This document shows positions 16,238-25,631 of a DNA stretch of 64,000 nt, piece by piece. The stretch's first letter is position 1; each line of letters begins with the position of its first letter. The notes beneath the pieces are model-generated. The model saw only the letters and a list, made by a program, of their open reading frames with translations, made no database searches and was not told where the DNA came from. The DNA is from CAWBXL01 sp963837365 (GTDB lineage: Bacteria; Acidobacteriota; Terriglobia; Terriglobales; Acidobacteriaceae), in assembly GCA_963837365.1 (NCBI GenBank), contig CAWIMW010000003.1, positions 1 through 64,000 on the forward strand, read 5' to 3'. A program made the translations under genes and the position numbers.

Positions 16238-16508
16238 TCTTCACCTCCTCGTACTGCTTCCGATAGCGATCACGCAGCGGCATCGCGTGGATCACCAGCA
16301 GGCTTCCGTCCTCTAACTCGACGGCCATCACCTCGAGCGCGGTTCCTTTCGCATCGTCGCCGAGGAAGACAAGCCGGGCACTGGCGCCAGCTGGCGCACC
16401 ACCAGGCGGCTCCTGCTCGAAGCGCAGACCACAATGCTCGATGACATAGCGAGAGCGTTCACGGGATATCCGGTGCTTGGTTGCGGCACGAGCCCACTTC
16501 AGCTTCAC
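16206..16508 (-). CDS. BrnT-like toxin of a type II TA pair
   Basis: A 100-residue protein with HRISRERSRYVIEHCGLRFE, RLVFLGDDAKGTALEVMAVE and LLVIHAMPLRDRYRKQYEE. This is a conserved pattern in actinobacterial toxins coded just upstream of RHH antitoxins, with the BrnT-type hidden RNase-like beta sheet core. It overlaps the RHH gene and lies about 58 bp downstream of a tRNA-Val gene on the same strand. The RNase activity is inferred from family resemblance, not from a visible catalytic triad. Confidence 0.6.
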   Translation of the reverse strand: MKLKWARAATKHRISRERSRYVIEHCGLRFEQEPPGGAPAGASARLVFLGDDAKGTALEVMAVELEDGSLLVIHAMPLRDRYRKQYEEVKNGKAQEESND

Positions 16509-16565
16509 GAACGCAGATTAACAATTCTGTCAGACAATATTAGCAGGCGTGCCGGCATTGCCGAA

Positions 16566-16638
16566 TGGGCGGTGACGGGTTCGAACCGCCGACCCCCTGC
16601 GTGTAAAGCAGGCGCTCTCCCATCTGAGCTAACCGCCC
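16566..16638 (-). tRNA. tRNA-Val(UAC), element-borne copy
   Basis: The reverse strand folds as a full cloverleaf: acceptor GGGCGGT/ACCGCCC, D-arm GCTC/GAGC, anticodon stem CCTGC/GCAGG with loop TTTACAC (anticodon TAC) and a T-arm with TTCGAAC. It is complete (73 nt including discriminator A) and differs from the tRNA-Val at 30043-30115 in the anticodon and T stems. It lies inside the integrative element, between the TA pair and the integrase. Confidence 0.9.
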
Positions 16639-16694
16639 GGATTCGGGTCTGAGGAGAGGATAGCCTGCGAGTTCGGCTATCCCGGTCAGTTTCG

Positions 16695-16970
16695 CTATCG
16701 ATCCTCCGAGCGCTGCGGCAACGCAACAAGACAGAGACGTTCGGCCAACGGGCTCTTCCAGAAGCCGCGTCGGACTCGGTACAGCAGGTGACCTGCCAGC
16801 CAGAGCAGGGCGCCGAGCGCGACCAAAAGGAGCCCGTTGGAATCGTCAATGCTTGCGAGACCGGCCGAGCCGGCAACGGCGAGCAGGACGCCGGCCCAGC
16901 GCGCCAGCAGGCTGCCGAAGAGCCAGATGCCAGCGATTGCGAGGATCGCGACGCCGATCGCGGAGGTCAT
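16695..16970 (-). CDS. Small membrane protein downstream of integrase
   Basis: A 91-residue protein from ATG 16970, overlapping the integrase stop (ATGA). Three hydrophobic stretches are visible: AIGVAILAIAGIWLFGSLLA (residues 4-23), WAGVLLAVAGSAGLA and LLLVALGALLWLAGHLLYRV, followed by a basic C-terminal tail. No family is recognised. Coupling to int suggests co-expression with recombination genes. Confidence 0.6.
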   Translation of the reverse strand: MTSAIGVAILAIAGIWLFGSLLARWAGVLLAVAGSAGLASIDDSNGLLLVALGALLWLAGHLLYRVRRGFWKSPLAERLCLVALPQRSEDR

Positions 16971-18270
16971 TGGCCTGCCTCCTCCGTGGTGAGCGACTCG
17001 ATCGTCATCGCCTTGGTCCCTTCGCCCTGCACCAGCGCCTTCAGGCGGGCTCGCTCGTCCTTGCCGCGGCGCATCAGGTGGGTGTAGACGCGGAGGGTGA
17101 AGGCCGGGTGGGCGTGGCCGAGCTGGGCCATCACCGAGGCGGGGTCCTCGCCGGTGGCGACCAGGATCGAGGCGAAGGTGTGGCGCAGCTTGTGGGTGGT
17201 GAGGCCGCGCGGGAGCGAGGGCTGGCCGCGCTTTGCGAGCAGCTCGTCGGCTCGCTTGATCGCCAGTCCCAGGGTGCGGCTGCGCAGGTTGTGGCGGTCG
17301 CGGCGCCCGCCGGTTGCGGTCGGGAAGACGAGGTCGTCGGGTCCGCAGCGATAGGCGTTGGCCTTGTGGGTGGCGAGGGTGTCGCGCAGGACCGGCAGGA
17401 GGTCGATCTCGCGCAGGCCGGCCTGGGTCTTGGAGCGGCCGATGAAGATGCGCCCGTTGGCGAGGTCGATGTCGCGCCAGAGCAGGTCGCAAAGCTCTTC
17501 GGCGCGCGGGCCGGCGAAGAGAAGGGTCGAGATCACGGCCACCCGGCCCTCGGAGCGTCGCTGAGGGCTGCGGTCGAGCGCCGCGCAGGCGTCGAGTAGC
17601 GCCTGGATCTGCTCGACCGTGTCGAGGTGAACGGGCGCGTGCTTGGGTTCGGGCAGGCGGCGCCGTCGCCCTTCAGCGGGGTTGCGGTCGATGTGCCCGT
17701 ACTCGACCGCGATCGAGAGCACCCAGGAGAGGAGCTTCAGCGTCTTGTTGATCGAGGCGGCGTTGAGCGGTCGGCGCGGCCGGCCGTGCTCGTCGAGCTT
17801 TGGCTTTCGGCGCTCGATCGCCCGCCGGATGGACTCGGCCTCCTCGACCTTGTAAGCGCGGTAGGCGTCGACCGCTTCCACATCGATCTCGGCGAGCGGC
17901 CAGTCGGCGAAGTAGGGCAGCAGATGGGAGAGGCACCAGTGCATGATCCGGAATAGCTGGCGCTCACCTCGCCCTCGCGCTGGGCGATCACCCGCTGTGC
18001 GAAAGGGCCGAAGAGCAGCTCGCCCTCGGCGCCCTGACCTTCGGCTCGCTCCTCACTCCGCCGCCGACGCGTCGGCGGCACCCAGAGGCCCCGCCGCACG
18101 TCGGCGAGCACGTTCGCCAGCTCTTCCTCGGCGCGCCTACGATCCCAACCTTCGGTCTCCAGGCCGAGCGTCAGGTACTGGCGCTCGCCGTAGGCGCGGA
18201 AGCGCAGCGCGTAACCGCGCCCGCTCTTCCAGTGGCGCTCCACCACCTGGCCTTCCGATCTACGAGCCAT
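16967..18270 (-). pseudogene. int: Tyrosine recombinase (integrase), split by one frameshift
   Basis: The N-terminal part (from ATG 18270 with AAGGAGG 7 nt upstream) holds the arm-type DNA-binding region (RHWKSGRGYALRFRAYGERQ) and the start of the SAM-like core domain up to about 17950. The rest continues in another frame from about 17945: RPLNAASINKTLKLLSWVLS, FAGPRAEELCDLLW (catalytic Arg), THKLRHTFAS (His-x-x-Arg), LGHAHPAFTLRVYTH (His and Tyr). All catalytic residues are intact, so only a one-base change near 17950 breaks the gene. It is the likely enzyme for integration at tRNA-Val. If the frameshift is real the element can no longer excise by itself. Confidence 0.8.
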
Positions 18271-18357
18271 TCCTGTCACCTCCTTGTCCGAGGCGCGGAA
18301 GGCATTGCCGGCGCGAACGCCAAGCGGCGCCGGTCAACCGGGTCGCCGCTAGGCTGA

Positions 18358-18864
18358 TCATCGCGTCGAAGCTCTACCTTCGGCGCCGGGCCGGGGGCGT
18401 TTCTGCGCCGCCCGGCCGTCTTTTTCTTGCCCGACGACAATACCTCTCCGTCGCCTGGAAAGCGAGCGTCGGCGGGGATCGACGGCAATCGACGTGGATC
18501 GCGATCCACGGCCCGATTGCGAGTCGTTCAGCGCGGCGATCCGCTCGCTCACCTCGTCGAGGTCGAAGCGCAAGCGCGGGCGCTGGCCGGTACCGATCTT
18601 GCGCGCACCGAGCTGCTCAGCGTGGGCATAGACCCAGGAGCGCTCGACGCCACACCACTGCGCGACCTCGGCCGCGGTCACCAGCCGCGGGCCGGGCTGC
18701 GGTGGTGCGGGGCGCCCTCCGGCCTTCGAGCGGAGAAGCTCTCCGACGCGGCTCACGATCGCCTCGATCTCGCCCGGCGTGAGCTTCAGCTCGTAGACCG
18801 CCCCGTCGTCCTCTTGACACCGGCCGCGCCGCGCCGGGCGTCGTTCTTCGAACAGATAGGCCAC
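18358..18864 (-). CDS. xis: Excisionase-type HTH protein
   Basis: A 168-residue protein. The central segment LVTAAEVAQWCGVERSWVYA followed by HAEQLGARKIGTGQ and RLRFDLDEV is the MerR/Xis-like winged helix used by recombination directionality factors. It is directly upstream of int on the same strand and directly downstream of the replication-relaxation gene. The C-terminal 50 residues are low-complexity and overlie a perfect palindrome at 18493-18510, so the true end may be earlier. Role: excisionase or helix-turn-helix regulator of int. Confidence 0.65.
   Translation of the reverse strand: MAYLFEERRPARRGRCQEDDGAVYELKLTPGEIEAIVSRVGELLRSKAGGRPAPPQPGPRLVTAAEVAQWCGVERSWVYAHAEQLGARKIGTGQRPRLRFDLDEVSERIAALNDSQSGRGSRSTSIAVDPRRRSLSRRRRGIVVGQEKDGRAAQKRPRPGAEGRASTR
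18493..18510. promoter_or_regulatory. Perfect 18-bp palindrome in the xis-int region
   Basis: CGTGGATCGCGATCCACG is fully symmetric. The surrounding AATCGACGTG and GATCCACGGC words recur near the right end of the element around 29907-29935 in looser spacing. It is a candidate binding site for an element-encoded regulator or Xis. No function is demonstrated. Confidence 0.35.
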
Positions 18865-18865
18865 C

Positions 18866-19813
18866 TCAGTCCCCCTCCCGCTTCTTCCGCGGCGTCTTGC
18901 CGAGCCAGTCGACCTGCTTGCCGGGATCGCGGACCTCTACGAAGATCGGCGCGAACGGGCCGCGCTCCTGCAGGTCCTTGAGCAGGCAGATCGAGATCCG
19001 CACCTCCGGGGCCTTGGCGATCCGAGGCGTGCTCCGCAGCAACGCGATCACGCTCTTGCGGCGTCGCTCCAGGGCCGCCCGCGAAGCCCCGGCGAGCACG
19101 CAATGAACGGCCGGGAAGCGCGGGTAGTACGCACGCCAGGCCGGCTCGCCGTCGCCACCCGCCGCCCCGTAGAGGTCCGCGTAGCCAGCCAACTCGACGA
19201 CGAGACGATCGACCGAGAGGGTGGCGCGGTCGAGCTCGAGGAAGCGCTGCTCGAGAGCGATGCGCCCGCCCTCCCCGCGCAGGTAGGTCAGCACCGCGTC
19301 GGCGATCAGCGCCCTGCGTCGGCGGCCGCGGCCGCGCGTGAGCCGGTGCGCGACCTCGTGGCGCCAGGAGAGCGGCCCGAACTCGTCGCCCCGCTCGCGC
19401 GCCGCCGCCAAGAAGCAGATGCCGGCGTCGTTGACGGCGAGGGTGTGCGCCTGCAGCTGGCCAGCCACCTCGCTGCCCTCCAGCGGTCGCGGCCTTGCCT
19501 CCAGGGCGTGGGCCTCGCGGGCCACCCTCACCCCGCGCTCGGTCGCGAACCAGAGGCGGCGGCCCGAGCGTGGCGGCTGGACGCACTCGACGAGGCCCGC
19601 GTCCCGCAGCCGGGCGAGCACGCCCTGCGTCCAACGGATGCGGTTGCTCGGGAAATGGATGGCCCGGACCTGCGCCGTGCAGAGCACGCGGTGCTGGGCG
19701 AGCGAGGCGACCACCTCGCCCGCCGTCTCCGGCAGTTCGGCCATTCGGCGCGGCATCGCCTCAGTCGCCATCGCTTCCTCCGTCGAGCCAGAAGGGGTCA
19801 TCCGGCGGGCCAC
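18866..19813 (-). CDS. Replication-relaxation family protein
   Basis: A 315-residue protein of the replication-relaxation (Replic_Relax, PF13814-like) type found on actinobacterial plasmids and integrative elements. An N-terminal winged helix (VVASLAQHRVLCTAQVRAI ... VLARLRDAGLVECV) is followed by ADAVLTYLRGEGG, FLELDRATLSVDRLV and YPRFPAVHCVLAG blocks. It lies between xis and the TraG-like gene, overlapping the latter by 16 bp. Members are thought to help strand transfer or replication initiation. ATGs at 19798 or a little downstream are alternative starts. Confidence 0.7.
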   Translation of the reverse strand: MARRMTPSGSTEEAMATEAMPRRMAELPETAGEVVASLAQHRVLCTAQVRAIHFPSNRIRWTQGVLARLRDAGLVECVQPPRSGRRLWFATERGVRVAREAHALEARPRPLEGSEVAGQLQAHTLAVNDAGICFLAAARERGDEFGPLSWRHEVAHRLTRGRGRRRRALIADAVLTYLRGEGGRIALEQRFLELDRATLSVDRLVVELAGYADLYGAAGGDGEPAWRAYYPRFPAVHCVLAGASRAALERRRKSVIALLRSTPRIAKAPEVRISICLLKDLQERGPFAPIFVEVRDPGKQVDWLGKTPRKKREGD

Positions 19814-22562
19814 CGCTCGCCGGTCCCGACTCCCACGGCGTCGGCCGGCGGGTCGAGTCCTTCGAGGTGGGCCTGGATGCGCTCGTCGAGCGTTTCGAGG
19901 TGCTCGATGACCTCCGCGGCGTCGGTCCGCGGCGCGGCTTCAGGCACTACCACCCCGCCGCCGAAGCCCGGCTCGGAGTGGACGTCCTCGACCCTGATCC
20001 CCTGCAACGCAAACGGTCGGCTGAGGTCGCCTTCGTGGGTCACCTGGGCGATGAAGCGATAGCGCGGCAGCTTCGCCATCACCGTGGGGTCCAGCTCCCC
20101 GCCCCACTCTTTGGTCAAGAGCGCCGCCGCGTGGGAGTTGAGCGCGCTCGCCAGCAGGTGGGAGCGGTTGGTCGTGAGCGCGTTCAGCGTCTTCGGGCTC
20201 AGCCGCTCAGGGTTCTGATTGAGCAGTACGGCGCGCAGCCCGAACTTGGCGCTCTGCTCGAGCAGGCCGGCGAGACTGCCCGAGGCGCCGCCGTCGAAGC
20301 TCTGCACCTCGTCGAGGAAGACCCAGAAGGGCTTGCGGCCCGCGGGCGCCAGCCCTGCCCGGCCCCGCGCCGAGTGCAGCAGGTCGAAGACGATCAGGTT
20401 GGCGACCAGCCGGTCCAGAGCGCCGCCCGAGCCCGGGCAGACGAGGACGATCTGACCTTCGTCCATCGCCTCGCGCACCCGGTAGGTGCTCTCGCTCTGG
20501 CCGAGCAGCGCCGTGGTCGAGGGGAAGGCGCGCAGCCGGTCGACCAGGTTGGTCAGCGGCGTCACCGCCTCGGCGGCAAGCAACGGGAAGCGGTGCTCCC
20601 AGAAGCGCTGGGAGGCGCGCGGCAGAAAGGGCATGGCGGCCGCGCGCCAGCGCTCGTCGGAGAGCAGCGTCGGCAGCTGGAAGATCGTCGGCGCCAGCTC
20701 AGGCGGCAGCACCTTGGCGATCGAGACCAGTGCGGTCGCCGCCTGGGTGGTGAGGTTGATCGCCCGCGTCGAGCGCTCGCCCCATTCCAACGCGCTGGAG
20801 AACGCGTCGACGATCGCCTCGACCCGCTCCTCGCCGCTGCCGTCCCCGCCCAGCTCGAACAGGTTCCAACCCGGCAGGGCCGAGGGGCTGCCGGGACCGA
20901 GGTCGAGTTCGACCACCTTGCTGCGCAGCTCGGGCTCGCGCAGGTAGGGCCTGATCCGGGTCAGCGCGTCGCCGTGCGGATCGAGGAAGAGGCCGCCGTT
21001 GCCCGAGCGGACGACGTGGACGAACTGGGCGACCGCCAGCTCGGTCTTGCCGTAGCGCGAGCGCCCGGCGATGTAGGAGAAGAAGGTGTCGGCGGCGCGC
21101 ACGCCGACGATCCGCCCGCCGCCGTTGGCGCCGACGCGACCGAGCGGGATCAAGTCGTCCCTGTCCTTCTCGAAGGTCGGCAGCTTCGGCGCGGCGCCCA
21201 ACAGGGTGCCGGCACGGAGCACGTTCTCGGCGTTGCAGTGGACGCTCGGCGGCTTGAGGAAGCCGGCCAGCTCGCTGGCGGTGAGGGTCATATGCCGGCC
21301 CCGCCGGAAGCTGCCGCTGCCCATGCGGCGCTCGAAGCTCCGACGCAGCGGCGGGCGGTCGGAGCCGAGGAAGCCGAAGCCGAGCGAGAGGCCGCGGGCG
21401 CGGAACCAGTTCTGGGCGCCGAAGATCTCGAAGCCCCCGAGCACCCGCTGCATCGCCGCCTTGGCGCCGGCCCGGTTTGCGGCCCGGCAGCGGATCAGCA
21501 CCTGCGCCTCGAACAGCGAGCCCGACTCGCGCAGTTTGGCGTCGAGCGCCTCGTTGATCATCCGCTGCTCGAGCAGCTGGTCGGGACCGGGGCGGCCGCC
21601 CCGCTGGGGACCTTCGAAGGCTTCGCGCCAGGTGCGAGGCTCGCGGTAGCGACGACGCGCCTCGCGCTGGAAGCGGCGGCGCAAGCCGGTGCGCCTGCGG
21701 CCGGTGGCCGGCAGCAGGTCGATGCAGATGCTGAGCTCCTCGCCGACCTCCGGGCGAAGCGCCTCCAGAGCAGCGGCGAAGGGACGCAGCGGGTCGGGGT
21801 CGAGGGAGAGCCGCGCCAGCGGCTCGAGCCCCTTGCGTCCGAGCACCAGCTCGGTGCGGCAGGTTGCGAGCTTCCTCGCCCGGGGCGCTTGCCGAGCACG
21901 TCCTCGGGCTCGCGCAGCTCGACGCCCTTGTAGGTGGCGAGCGCGCCGCGCAGGAACTTGAAGGAGCGCTCCGGGGCGCTCATCAGGTAGACGAGCCGGC
22001 CCTCGGCGTCGTTGGTCAGCGTCACCCGCACGGCGCTCGCGCGGCGGTCGAGCCAGCCCAGCACGCGACGCTCGGTGGCGCCGAGTTCGGCGGCGAAGCG
22101 CAGCACCTCGTCGGCGGCGGGGTCGAACTCATCGCCCGGCACGACGACCACGGTGCGGCGATTGCGCAGCGTGCGGTTCGTCGAGAGAAGCCGCTGCATA
22201 GCCAGCGCCGAGGTGATAGCGATGGCGGCGAGCGCGAGGGGCGCGAGTGGCTCGACGAGCGAGATGACCCCAGGCAGGGTGATCTTCGATATCGCCCTCA
22301 CGACAGCGAAGCCGACGAGGAGAGCGAAGATCGCCAGCATCAGCCGGGGGTCATGCGGGTCGTGTTCCCCGACCTCGGAGTAGCGCAGGGATGTCAGCAA
22401 AACGCGTGCGCGACGATCCCCGCCCGGCAGCGGATCCTTGCCTCTCAGGAGGCGGGTTAGGGTGTTCGGATGTGTGCTTGGACCTGCGTTGGGACCTCCG
22501 TCTATATGTCTGTGAAAAATTTTCATACTCACCAAATAGCTCCGTCGCGATGGAGGAGTCAA
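19798..22562 (-). pseudogene. TraG/VirD4-like conjugative coupling ATPase, split by a frameshift
   Basis: The N-terminal frame (22562 to about 21890) has two membrane helices (LMLAIFALLVGFAVV and LVEPLAPLALAAIAITSALA) and a soluble region. The C-terminal frame (about 21890 to 19798) has a P-loop GRSRYGKTELAVAQF, Walker B PFWVFLDEVQSF, and LLNQNPERLSPKTLNAL near the end, typical of TraM-recognition/TraG-like DNA pumps. The two frames join at a short A run (GAGGAAGC); one extra A would restore GRGKLATC. Expected role: membrane-anchored ATPase moving element DNA during conjugation. Broken or mis-sequenced. Confidence 0.75.
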
Positions 22563-22583
22563 GTCGGCCTATTCCGGCTTCCG

Positions 22584-22613
22584 TAATCGCCGCTAATCGC
22601 CGCTAATCCCCGC
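22584..22613. repeat. Three 10-bp iteron-like tandem repeats
   Basis: TAATCGCCGC occurs twice in direct succession and is followed by TAATCCCCGC. It lies in the non-coding region upstream of the coupling-protein gene, 22 bp from its first possible start. Tandem 10-bp direct repeats can be replication iterons or operator arrays on integrative elements. The rest of 22563-22802 shows no gene. Confidence 0.45.
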
Positions 22614-22802
22614 ACATCCGAACGGGAAAATTCGACGAATGTTCGATGCCCGGCCGGGCCTCTCTTCGAACTAGTCAGCTCGGGGTCAGAGGCGCCTCGC
22701 ACCTTGCGGTGCGCCGACGAACTCCGGAAGGCGGAGCCGACCTCACCACGGCTCGATATAGGGTTCGCGCGAGTCGTCCTCGATGACCAAGCGATCCCCA
22801 TC

Positions 22803-23705
22803 ATGAGTGCGCCGCGCTCTGCGCCTCGCCTGCTCGCCGGAACGTTTGAGCTGTACCGGCGCTACCCGCTGCTCTTCCTCGTTCTCGCCGCCGGGGTGAT
22901 CGTGCCCTACGAACTGATCGTGCTCGCAGCGACTGGCGACGGGGCTTTCTCGCGCGGAAACGTCGGCGCCAGCACGCTGCTCTTCCTCACCCTTGCCGAC
23001 TGGGCCCTGGTCACCCCATTGGTCTCGGCCCTGCACGTCCACGCGGTTGCGGAGGTGAGACACGACCGGGAGCCTCGAATCGGCGCGGTCGCCCTGCAAG
23101 GACTCAGGGTCCTGCCGGTCGTCGCTGCTGCTGCGGTCGCTTCTTGGCTCGGGATCATGGTCGGATTCCTCCTCCTGATCGTCCCCGGCGTGATCCTCTG
23201 GCTGCGCTGGGCGGTCGTCGCCCAGGTGGCGGCGATTGAGCACGAGGGCTGGTTGCCCGCGTTGAGGCGTAGCGGCAAGCTGGCCGACGGCCACTACCGG
23301 CACATCGCGGCCTTCCTAATCCTGGTCGGCGTGATCGGATTCGTGCCGTTCTTCGTCGGCGGCATCGTGTTCGGGCACCACGACACCGGGGCGGCCTCGT
23401 TCCTCACCGGACTCGCGATACGGGTCCTCACGGCGTCCTTCACGGCGCTCGCCGGGGCGCTGCTCTACTACGACCTACTGACGCGTTACAAAGAGGAACC
23501 GGCACCGGCTGGCGCCCCGAGAACCAGCTTCGATCCGCGCTCGTACTCGGACCTCGATCGACCGAAGGGCTGGTACGTCGACCCAGCCTCGCCCAGCCGG
23601 ATGAAGCACTGGGGTGGGAGCGACCACCCCGAGTGGACCGGCGATACCCGCACGCCCCGCAAGATCAGGCAAGCCTGGCACATGGGCTGCAGTCGAGGGC
23701 GCTGA
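22803..23705 (+). CDS. Multi-pass membrane protein with DUF2510-like tail
   Basis: A 300-residue protein from ATG 22803. It opens with RLLAGTFELYRRYPLLFLVL, typical of YciC/glycerophosphoryl-diester-phosphodiesterase-type membrane domains, and has about six hydrophobic segments including SWLGIMVGFLLLIVPGVILW. The C-terminal cytoplasmic tail contains PKGWYVDPASPSRMKHWGG, a degenerate DUF2510 motif. Function is unknown; such proteins are common on actinobacterial chromosomes. Composition matches the high-GC neighbourhood. Confidence 0.65.
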   Translation: MSAPRSAPRLLAGTFELYRRYPLLFLVLAAGVIVPYELIVLAATGDGAFSRGNVGASTLLFLTLADWALVTPLVSALHVHAVAEVRHDREPRIGAVALQGLRVLPVVAAAAVASWLGIMVGFLLLIVPGVILWLRWAVVAQVAAIEHEGWLPALRRSGKLADGHYRHIAAFLILVGVIGFVPFFVGGIVFGHHDTGAASFLTGLAIRVLTASFTALAGALLYYDLLTRYKEEPAPAGAPRTSFDPRSYSDLDRPKGWYVDPASPSRMKHWGGSDHPEWTGDTRTPRKIRQAWHMGCSRGR

Positions 23706-23718
23706 ACCTTTTCAATGA

Positions 23719-24003
23719 ACAACGCGAAACGCTGTAGAGGCAAAAACCGATGCCGCGGTCACAGCTGCGAGCAACGTTTCCGAAAGTGCCAGGACCGGCA
23801 TCCAAAGCGCCGTCCCGGCCATCCAGGCGACCTTGCGGGACGCGGGCCTTGACCCCGTTCGGGCAAGTGACGCCGCCACCGCCGTCGCCAACAAAGCCTC
23901 GGAAGCAGCCGAGCAAGCCCTCAAACCACAGGTCGAAGCCATCAGGCTGGTCGCGACTACTGGCGCCGGAACCGCTGTCGGCGACTCACGTCCATCCACC
24001 TAA
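23719..24003 (+). pseudogene. C-terminal remnant of an Ala-rich helical protein
   Basis: An in-frame stretch without a start codon reads EAKTDAAVTAASNVSESART followed by Ala/Gln-rich helical sequence to a stop at 24001. It sits between the membrane protein and the transposase. The composition (Ala, Glu, Val, Asp) is protein-like, while other frames are Pro/Arg-rich shadow. It probably is the tail of a gene interrupted by rearrangement. The rest of 23706-24061 also holds the unknown left end of the IS. Confidence 0.35.
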
Positions 24004-24061
24004 GGAGTCTCTGCTGAATTAATGCAGGAGCGTTGCCGGGGGCCGCGAACTGTGAGGCACC

Positions 24062-25279
24062 ATGCTGGGGACGATGGTCGACGAGCGCCCGATCCGCGAG
24101 CGGTGGCTGGTGGTGTGCGACGAACTCGACGAGCGCGGCCGGCGGATGTGGGCGGCGGCGGAGGCGCGCTCGCACGGCTACGGCGGGATCGCCGCGGTCG
24201 TGCGCGCCACGGGGATCTCCGAAGACACGGTGCGCCGGGGGATCGCCGAGGTGGCCGGCGGCGAGCGCGCGCCGGCCGACCGCATCAGGCGAGCCGGCGC
24301 CGGGCGCCCGCCGATCGAGCGGCGCTACCCGGGCCTCAAAGAGGCGCTGCTCGGGCTGCTGGAGGGCGCGACGCGGGGGGACCCGGAGTCGCCGCTGCTT
24401 TGGACCAGCCGCAGCGCCGCCAACCTGGCCGCGGCTCTGGCCGAGCAGGGCTTTGAGGTCTCCGAAGCCACCGTGCGCCGCCAGCTCCAGGGACTGGGCT
24501 TCAGCCTGCAGGCCAACCGCAAGACCCATGAGGGGTCCGACCACCCCGACCGCGACGCGCAGTTCCGCCGCATCGCCGGGGCCTGCGCCCAAGCGATCGA
24601 GGCAAAGGAGCCCGTGATCAGCGTCGACACCAAGAAGAAGGAGCTGATCGGCAACTACAAGAACCGCGGTCGCGAGCTGGCGCCCAAGGGCGAGCCGATC
24701 CTGGTCAACACCCACGACTTCATGGACAAGGAGCTGGGCAAGGCGATCCCATACGGGATCTATGACGTCGGCAAGGACGAGGGCTGGGTCTCGGTCGGGA
24801 TCTCCGCCGACACCGCCGCCTTCGCGGTGGCCGCGATCGCAAGCTGGTGGAAGAGCCTTGGAGCCAGCCGCTACCCCGAGGCCACGACGCTGACGATCAC
24901 CGCCGACTGCGGCGGCTCAAACGGCTACCGCACGCGACTGTGGAAGGCCGAGCTGCAACGCCTCGCCGATCGGACCGGGCTTCGGGTCCGCGTCATGCAC
25001 TACCCGCCTGGAACCTCGAAGTGGAACAAGATCGAGCATCGTCTCTTCAGCTACATCTCGATCAACTGGCGCGCCAAGCCCCTCCTCAGCCGCCAGACGG
25101 TGATCGACCTGATCTCCTCCACCAAGACCAAGACCGGCCTCAAGGTCTACGCCCGCCTCGACCCCAAGACCTACCCCACCAAGGTCAAGGTCACAGATGA
25201 GCAGATGGACGCCGTCAACATCGAGGGCGAGGAGTTCCATCCGGAGTGGAACTACACCATCACTCCATCAGGAATTTAG
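24062..25279 (+). CDS. ISAzo13-family transposase
   Basis: A 405-residue transposase (ATG 24074 is an alternative start). An N-terminal HTH (GYGGIAAVVRATGISEDTVR) and a second HTH (ALAEQGFEVSEATVRRQLQG) precede a DDE core: VISVDTKKKELIGNYKN, TLTITADCGGSNGYRTRLWK and GTSKWNKIEHRLFSYIS carry the expected Asp, Asp and Glu. The length is normal and the frame intact, so it may be active. I could not define terminal inverted repeats: upstream AATTAATGCAGGAGCG and downstream GGAATTTAGACGCGGG do not pair clearly. It separates the conjugation genes from the lower-GC cassette. Confidence 0.85.
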   Translation: MLGTMVDERPIRERWLVVCDELDERGRRMWAAAEARSHGYGGIAAVVRATGISEDTVRRGIAEVAGGERAPADRIRRAGAGRPPIERRYPGLKEALLGLLEGATRGDPESPLLWTSRSAANLAAALAEQGFEVSEATVRRQLQGLGFSLQANRKTHEGSDHPDRDAQFRRIAGACAQAIEAKEPVISVDTKKKELIGNYKNRGRELAPKGEPILVNTHDFMDKELGKAIPYGIYDVGKDEGWVSVGISADTAAFAVAAIASWWKSLGASRYPEATTLTITADCGGSNGYRTRLWKAELQRLADRTGLRVRVMHYPPGTSKWNKIEHRLFSYISINWRAKPLLSRQTVIDLISSTKTKTGLKVYARLDPKTYPTKVKVTDEQMDAVNIEGEEFHPEWNYTITPSGI

Positions 25280-25631
25280 ACGCGGGCCCTAACGCCCTCT
25301 ACCTTACTCCGCCTGGGCTACGTACCAACAGTACCAAAGTGGACTCTGAACCAACGACGGTATCGCTCGGCCCGTCAGGACTAATTGTTGCATAGATACC
25401 GACAGCATGATATGACTAGCTCGATTATGCCTAATCTAGATATGTATAGTCGCAAAAGGGCCATCGAGCCATTCGAGCGCGATCGGGGGTTCGGCTTGGG
25501 CTCAGCAGATCGACCGCCGTCGTCGTCTCGACAAGGCTGGCGACGGTATGGCAGATCGTTGCACCGGAAGATCAAGGCCAGTAAAAGCAGCGTCAACGGG
25601 TGCTGTCAATAACCCTCAATCGTTGGATGGG
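25280..25631. other. Non-coding stretch: IS right flank and promoter region
   Basis: A 352-bp region with markedly lower GC than the left flank, from the transposase stop to the next start. It should contain the IS right end and the promoter of the two-gene cassette. AT-rich words such as TAATTGTTGCATAGATACC and AGATATGTATAGTC occur at 25381-25450. I see no gene with good coding character. Confidence 0.5.

Noticed and set aside
16566..16970. The inner tRNA-Val as the integration target of the int-bearing element
   Set aside because: Its 3' end points left while int lies to its right, and no second copy of its 3' half exists in the window. The 30.04-kb tRNA has an exact partner repeat instead.
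19495..21933. 812-residue plus-strand open frame
   Set aside because: Antisense to the replication-relaxation and coupling genes. Composition is low-complexity Arg/Ala/Gly and the real motifs are on the minus strand.
23712..23999. 95-residue minus-strand frame
   Set aside because: It is Ser/Ala/Val-rich antisense to a more protein-like plus-strand remnant and has no ribosome site.
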